Translations under genes and position numbers: made by a program
Shown: positions 43,824 to 46,948 of the stretch, piece after piece
Position numbering within the stretch: position 1 is the stretch's first letter
Layout: every line of letters begins with the position of its first letter
The notes under the pieces: generated by a model
Databases searched by the model: none
Told to the model about the DNA's origin: nothing
The model's input: only the letters and a program-made list of their open reading frames with translations
Assembly (NCBI GenBank): GCA_021781745.1
Contig: JAJXWH010000040.1
Coordinates: 1-46,948, forward strand
Direction: 5' to 3'
Length of the DNA: 46,948 bases
Source of the DNA: Bacillota bacterium
GTDB lineage: Bacteria; Bacillota; Clostridia; Clostridiales; Clostridiaceae

Positions 43824-44306
43824 ATGAATTATACAATTTCTGATTTAATACAAAAACTAATAGATATAGAAAAAGATATACTAAGTACATTAAAAAGGAT
43901 TGAATATTTACCACAAAATAAGCTTCAGGTAGTTGGTATAATTGCTAGAGCTATTGAAAAACAGGAACAAAAGCATATTCAATATTATGAGCAAATTAAA
44001 AAAAATTTATGCGGAGAACTAAACGAAACAATTGACTTCTTTTTTTATGATAAGGTCGCAAAGCTTTTATATGAATTTAGATCACATATTCAAGAACATC
44101 CTCAAATAAATAATGCTCAAGATTTAATTAAGTATGTGGTAGAGCTTAAGAAAGATAATATTGGACTTCTTCTAGATATTCAAGGGCGATTATTGGGAAA
44201 AGCAGATGATGTAAATAATAATGTATATAAAGTTATTGCGCAAATAATAAAGGAAGAAGAAAAGCAAGAAAAGATGTTTGTACAATTAGTAAAAACGAAA
44301 AATTGA
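43824..44306 (+). CDS. Helical protein, possibly ferritin-like
   Basis: 160 aa, predicted four-helix arrangement: helix 1 about 3-28, helix 2 about 33-67 containing E-x-x-H (EQKH), helix 3 about 78-115, helix 4 about 130-157 with a Glu-rich KEEEKQEKMF. The E-x-x-H in helix 2 and paired Glu in helix 4 recall ferritin/rubrerythrin-type diiron sites, but the second His expected in helix 4 is not present. It may be a degenerate ferritin-like or simply helical protein. GGAGG lies 8-9 nt upstream. Monocistronic by spacing; the following 145 nt hold an AT-only palindrome. Confidence 0.5.
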   Translation: MNYTISDLIQKLIDIEKDILSTLKRIEYLPQNKLQVVGIIARAIEKQEQKHIQYYEQIKKNLCGELNETIDFFFYDKVAKLLYEFRSHIQEHPQINNAQDLIKYVVELKKDNIGLLLDIQGRLLGKADDVNNNVYKVIAQIIKEEEKQEKMFVQLVKTKN

Positions 44307-44346
44307 TTGGTATTTTGAAATTATATAATATGTAATATATTTTCAG

Positions 44347-44380
44347 ATTAATTTTTTAAAGAGTAGTTTAAAAAATTAAT
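44347..44380. repeat. Perfect 14-bp AT-only palindrome
   Basis: 44347-44360 pairs with 44367-44380 around the 6-nt loop GAGTAG; every stem base is A or T. It could be a weak bidirectional terminator for the ferritin-like gene or part of the toxin-antitoxin promoter. Confidence 0.6.
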
Positions 44381-44451
44381 GATTAATATGATATATTATT
44401 TTTAATTATAAATAATATAATTTTTACATAATATATTAAGTGGGTGAGCAT

Positions 44452-44871
44452 ATGGAAAAACTTTATTGTAAAGAGGAGATTATTTCCCTTTTAAAATCTA
44501 AAGAGGCAGCAAGCATTTTTAATAAATATGATATTAAAAATACAATTACATTTGGTAGTATAAATAGTGATGAATTTAGTGAAGAGTCAGATGTGGATAT
44601 GGCAATAATAGGGAATGATAAAATAAAATTAGAATGTATACTTGAACTAGAGAAGTATTTTGCAAGCCTTCTAAATAGAGAGATAGATGTAATTGATTTG
44701 AGAAGTGATAATTTGGATTTATTCATGAAAATAGGAATACTGAATAATGGAAAGGTAATATTCACTTGTGACCACAACTCTAGTTTGGAGGAATTTGGAG
44801 AAAAACTCGATAGAATATATAAGGAAAATGAAAATTTTATATATTTTAGGAAAAAGGATGTGCTATCATGA
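44452..44871 (+). CDS. mntA: MntA-type minimal nucleotidyltransferase antitoxin
   Basis: 139 aa. The nucleotidyltransferase signature G35-S36-x10-D47-V48-D49 is exact, with a likely third acidic residue at D79 (REIDVIDL). This is the MNT-domain antitoxin of type VII toxin-antitoxin systems, which inactivates its HepT partner by adding AMP groups to a Tyr. The ATG at 44452 is placed by GGGTGAG directly upstream; a GTG 12 nt earlier is less likely. It overlaps hepT by four bases (ATGA), so the pair is translationally coupled. Confidence 0.88.
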   Translation: MEKLYCKEEIISLLKSKEAASIFNKYDIKNTITFGSINSDEFSEESDVDMAIIGNDKIKLECILELEKYFASLLNREIDVIDLRSDNLDLFMKIGILNNGKVIFTCDHNSSLEEFGEKLDRIYKENENFIYFRKKDVLS

Positions 44872-45317
44872 ATCAAGAAAGACTTATTAAAATAATACAA
44901 GATTTGCAAGAATGTACTTCTGATATAGAGGAATGTGTTGATATATTAAGTGATGAAAAAAATAGTAATATTATGCTTAAACTTGCTAAATCAAGTTTAA
45001 GACAACTTTTTGTGAGTTTTCATACGATACTTGAAGAGTTTTGTTCTATAACTTTAAAAGAAATAAAAAAATACAAAATAGGTATTTCACTATATGATAG
45101 TTTAGTAATATTAAAAGAAAACGATGTTATCGATGGAAATCTGTTTTCATTTTTAGAAAAATCCAGGTTACTTAGAAATAGAATATCTCATAGATACAAG
45201 GAACCTAACCATGAAGAACTATTTGAACATATAGTTGAACATAAAGAGGATTTTCAAAAAATAATTATGATTGCAAAGAAATACTTAGATGATAGGGAAT
45301 TGTCAAAAAAATCTTAA
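44868..45317 (+). CDS. hepT: HepT-type HEPN ribonuclease toxin
   Basis: 149 aa, helical HEPN fold. The catalytic motif R-x4-H-x-Y is exact at R103-N104-R105-I106-S107-H108-R109-Y110; Y110 is the residue AMPylated by MntA in characterised pairs. Upstream helix LAKSSLRQLFVSFHTILEEF is typical of HepT. An mRNA or tRNA ribonuclease that stops growth when free. A terminator follows 74 nt after the stop, giving a compact two-gene module. Order is antitoxin first, unlike the characterised Shewanella pair, in which hepT comes first as I recall. Confidence 0.88.
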   Translation: MNQERLIKIIQDLQECTSDIEECVDILSDEKNSNIMLKLAKSSLRQLFVSFHTILEEFCSITLKEIKKYKIGISLYDSLVILKENDVIDGNLFSFLEKSRLLRNRISHRYKEPNHEELFEHIVEHKEDFQKIIMIAKKYLDDRELSKKS

Positions 45318-45390
45318 GTGAATCGTGAATCTCTTTTATACCTATTTATAATTTCGAGAAAACAAAGTTTTTATAAAGAAAGCCTATTTT

Positions 45391-45430
45391 ATCACAGTTG
45401 TAACACTTGTTACATACTGTGATTTTATTT
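45391..45430 (+). terminator. Rho-independent terminator after hepT
   Basis: Stem of 14 bp with a one-base bulge: 45391-45398 with 45416-45423 and 45399-45404 with 45409-45414, small ACTT loop, followed by TTTATTTTG. Confidence 0.85.
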
Positions 45431-45508
45431 TGTAATACAATATACACAAGGTAAGAAATTAAAAGTAAATTAACATTAATAATAAATTAGAAAACAGGAG
45501 GAATCAAT

Positions 45509-45691
45509 ATGATAACTAAAGAAATGACATTAGCACAAATAATTAATATTAAGGAAGATGCTCCACAAATTTTAATGAATTTTGGTATGGGGTGTGTTGG
45601 ATGCCCATCATCACAAGCGGAGAGTCTTGAAGATGCAGTAAAGGTACATGGATTAAATCTAGAGCAACTATTAGAAGCATTAAATAAATAG
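45509..45691 (+). CDS. DUF1858 hybrid-cluster-protein-associated redox disulfide protein
   Basis: 60 aa. ITKEMTLAQIINIKEDAPQILMNFGMGCVGCPSSQAESLEDAVKVHGL is the DUF1858/ScdA-N pattern, with the C-x-x-C pair in GCVGCP. These small proteins occur with hybrid cluster protein and nitric-oxide or nitrite-stress genes and are thought to carry a redox disulfide or bind iron. AGGAGG lies 9 nt upstream. It is followed 318 nt later by a sulfite/nitrite-reductase-like gene in the same direction. Confidence 0.9.
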   Translation: MITKEMTLAQIINIKEDAPQILMNFGMGCVGCPSSQAESLEDAVKVHGLNLEQLLEALNK

Positions 45692-46009
45692 CTAAAAGAT
45701 TTCTAAAATGTAAATTCTATTTAAGCTAATAAACAACCTATAAAGGTGAAATTAAAATTTGAATGGTTATAATGTTTTAATATGGCAATGATAATTTCGA
45801 TGAAAACACAAAATGAGAGGTTGACACGCTTGTACTTGAATTGAGCAATTATATGTGTGACAACCTCTCATTAAGTATTTTAATCAGCTTATTTTCCATA
45901 AAAAATAAATTAAGTACTTTTTAGATAGACAAATACAATATATAATATAGTTACAGAAAATTATAAAGAATATAGCATATATGATTTAGTTTAATCAGGA
46001 GGGCAAAAG
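45692..46009 (+). other. 318-nt intergenic region with a long hairpin
   Basis: Contains the hairpin at 45812-45872 and TATAAT at 45940-45945. No gene is visible. The remaining sequence is AT-rich without other recognisable elements. Confidence 0.4.
45812..45872 (+). repeat. Hairpin with 12-bp perfect outer stem
   Basis: AATGAGAGGTTG (45812-45823) pairs with CAACCTCTCATT (45861-45872); after a GA bulge, ACAC (45824-45827) pairs with GTGT (45855-45858). The loop is 27 nt. No T-run follows, so it is not a normal terminator. TTGACA at 45821-45826, within the left arm, is a possible -35 without a good -10. Confidence 0.6.
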
Positions 46010-46678
46010 ATGAGTTCTGGAAACTTGCAGAAAATCAGAGATGGAAAAAGAACTTTTGGAATAACTCCGCATATTCCAGGTGGATTTATTACAACAGAGG
46101 TAATGCAAAAAATTGTAGATGTTACAAAAAAGTATAATGGGATACTAAAAATAACATCTGGTCAACGGATATTAATTACTAATTTAAAACAAGAAGATCT
46201 AAGTAGAATATGGGAAGAACTTGAAATGGAGCCTGCTGTAAAAACACAAAATTCAGTTAAAAACGTTGAGATATGTCCTGCTGGGTATTGTAAAAGGTCT
46301 AAATTTAATACTATTGGTACGGGAATGAAGCTTTCAAAAAAATATCAATGGATGGAAATGCCATGTAGAACTAAGATTGGTGTGGCAGGATGTAGAAATG
46401 CCTGCGGTAGTGTTTATAGTAAGGATGTTGGAGTAATAGCTGATAAAACAGGATTTATTGTTACTGCTGGTGGATCTGGAGGATATAATCCAAGAATGTC
46501 GGATATTATTGCCATAGATATAACTGAAAAACAAGCTCTTAATTTGGTAGATAATATTTTCGCATATTACAAAGAACATGCAGAACCAGGAGAAAAATTA
46601 GGTTTTTTTATTGATAGAGTTAGCATTGAAAAATTTAAGGAAGAAGTATTAAAGTGGATAGAAAAATTAACTAAATAG
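46010..46678 (+). CDS. Small siroheme/[4Fe-4S] nitrite/sulfite reductase-like protein
   Basis: 222 aa, one NIR_SIR ferredoxin-like half (about 15-75, with KITSGQRILITNL carrying a siroheme-contacting Arg) joined to one siroheme/cluster domain. The cluster Cys are C89-x4-C94 and C128-x3-C132 in ICPAGYCKRS and GVAGCRNACGS. The first spacing is one residue shorter than the usual C-x5-C. Full-length reductases are two to three times longer, so it is a single-module form like small Dsr-like or anaerobic assimilatory homologues. Electron donor and substrate (nitrite, sulfite) unknown. RBS AGGAGGGC 7 nt before the ATG. Confidence 0.82.
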   Translation: MSSGNLQKIRDGKRTFGITPHIPGGFITTEVMQKIVDVTKKYNGILKITSGQRILITNLKQEDLSRIWEELEMEPAVKTQNSVKNVEICPAGYCKRSKFNTIGTGMKLSKKYQWMEMPCRTKIGVAGCRNACGSVYSKDVGVIADKTGFIVTAGGSGGYNPRMSDIIAIDITEKQALNLVDNIFAYYKEHAEPGEKLGFFIDRVSIEKFKEEVLKWIEKLTK

Positions 46679-46720
46679 TTATAATATTTATTAAAACAAA
46701 TCTTGAAGGTTAATTTTTCA

Positions 46721-46755
46721 ACAGTAGTGTAAAAAAGATATTCTACTGTCAATTA
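46721..46755 (+). terminator. Possible terminator after the siroheme gene
   Basis: 7-bp stem ACAGTAG / CTACTGT (46721-46727 with 46743-46749), 15-nt loop, moderately T-rich 3' side. Weak. Confidence 0.35.
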
Positions 46756-46759
46756 TTAT

Positions 46760-46948
46760 TTTATATTGTCATTATTTTAAAGAAATTTAATTAGGTATAT
46801 GTTATAATTGAGATTGAGTTTATCTGGACAGTCAAAAGTTCTATAAAAAAAGTTAACCCTTTTAGGCAAATTTATAGTATCCTTTTAATTGCTTAAGAAA
46901 AAAAGGAGATACACTCTACCAAAAGAATTAACTAAAGTTAGTTTATCA
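46760..46948 (+). other. Window end, no gene supported
   Basis: AT-rich. TATAAT at about 46802-46807 could be a -10. An open frame starting at TTG 46889 (LKKKRRYTLPKELTKVSLS) runs off the end, with basic residues like the N-terminus of some transposases, but it has no ribosome site and cannot be called. Confidence 0.2.

Noticed and set aside
45391..45430. Regulator-binding dyad (FNR-like) after hepT
   Set aside because: The hairpin with T-rich tail directly after a gene is better explained as a terminator.
46889..46948. Start of a transposase (basic RRYTLPKEL-like N-terminus)
   Set aside because: The frame begins at TTG without a ribosome site, only 20 codons are visible, and no inverted repeat could be shown.

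Overview
The window is very AT-rich, uses AGGAGG-type ribosome binding sites and short intergenic gaps with hairpin-plus-T-run terminators, and carries low-GC Gram-positive gene families (BY-kinase-type capsule regulation, LtaS-like synthase, YhbD/YhbE/YhbF-like bactofilins, hybrid-cluster-associated DUF1858). It looks like the chromosome of an anaerobic Clostridium, but the species cannot be fixed from sequence alone. I saw no tRNA, rRNA, CRISPR array or complete insertion sequence.

Layout. (1) 147-7136, plus strand: a reductive pyrimidine/hydantoin catabolism operon with two ABC permeases, an NMT1/THI5-like lipoprotein, a dihydropyrimidinase, a PreA-like dihydropyrimidine dehydrogenase with an unusual N-terminal iron-sulfur domain, and an M20-type N-carbamoyl amidohydrolase. 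It ends in a perfect 23-bp stem terminator. (2) 7192-10191: a small charged protein and a two-CBS-domain protein on the minus strand, then a FAD oxidoreductase and a GNAT acetyltransferase. (3) 10381-24095: a Wzx/Wzy-type exopolysaccharide cluster with chain-length/kinase/phosphatase control genes, priming transferase, UDP-glucose dehydrogenase, Alg14/Alg13-type pair, three GT4 and one GT2 glycosyltransferases, an acyltransferase, polymerase and flippase. Strong terminators lie inside the cluster. (4) 24379-27521: a MacB-like ABC exporter followed by a zinc-ribbon PrsW protease. (5) 27768-36219: an AnfO-like protein, a coiled-coil DUF2325 protein, phosphoglycerate mutase, an orphan PTS IIB, a YjjG-type nucleotidase, a decayed MFS transporter, an LtaS-like synthase and a TPR protein. 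(6) 36700-41321: a complete branched-chain amino-acid ABC transporter, livJHMGF. (7) 41491-43459: two bactofilin-like proteins and a YhbD-like regulator, preceded by two copies of a 14-nt motif 63 bp apart. (8) 43824-46678: a possible ferritin-like helical protein, a MntA-HepT type VII toxin-antitoxin pair, a DUF1858 redox protein and a small siroheme/[4Fe-4S] reductase-like protein.

Most noteworthy are the dihydropyrimidine dehydrogenase that joins the DPYD/PreT-type cluster domain directly to PreA with no FAD/NAD(P)H domain, the bactofilin operon with its paired motif, the MntA-HepT module with both signature motifs intact, the AnfO/DUF2325 pair with no nitrogenase genes in view, and the internal terminators and 348-nt leader in the polysaccharide cluster.
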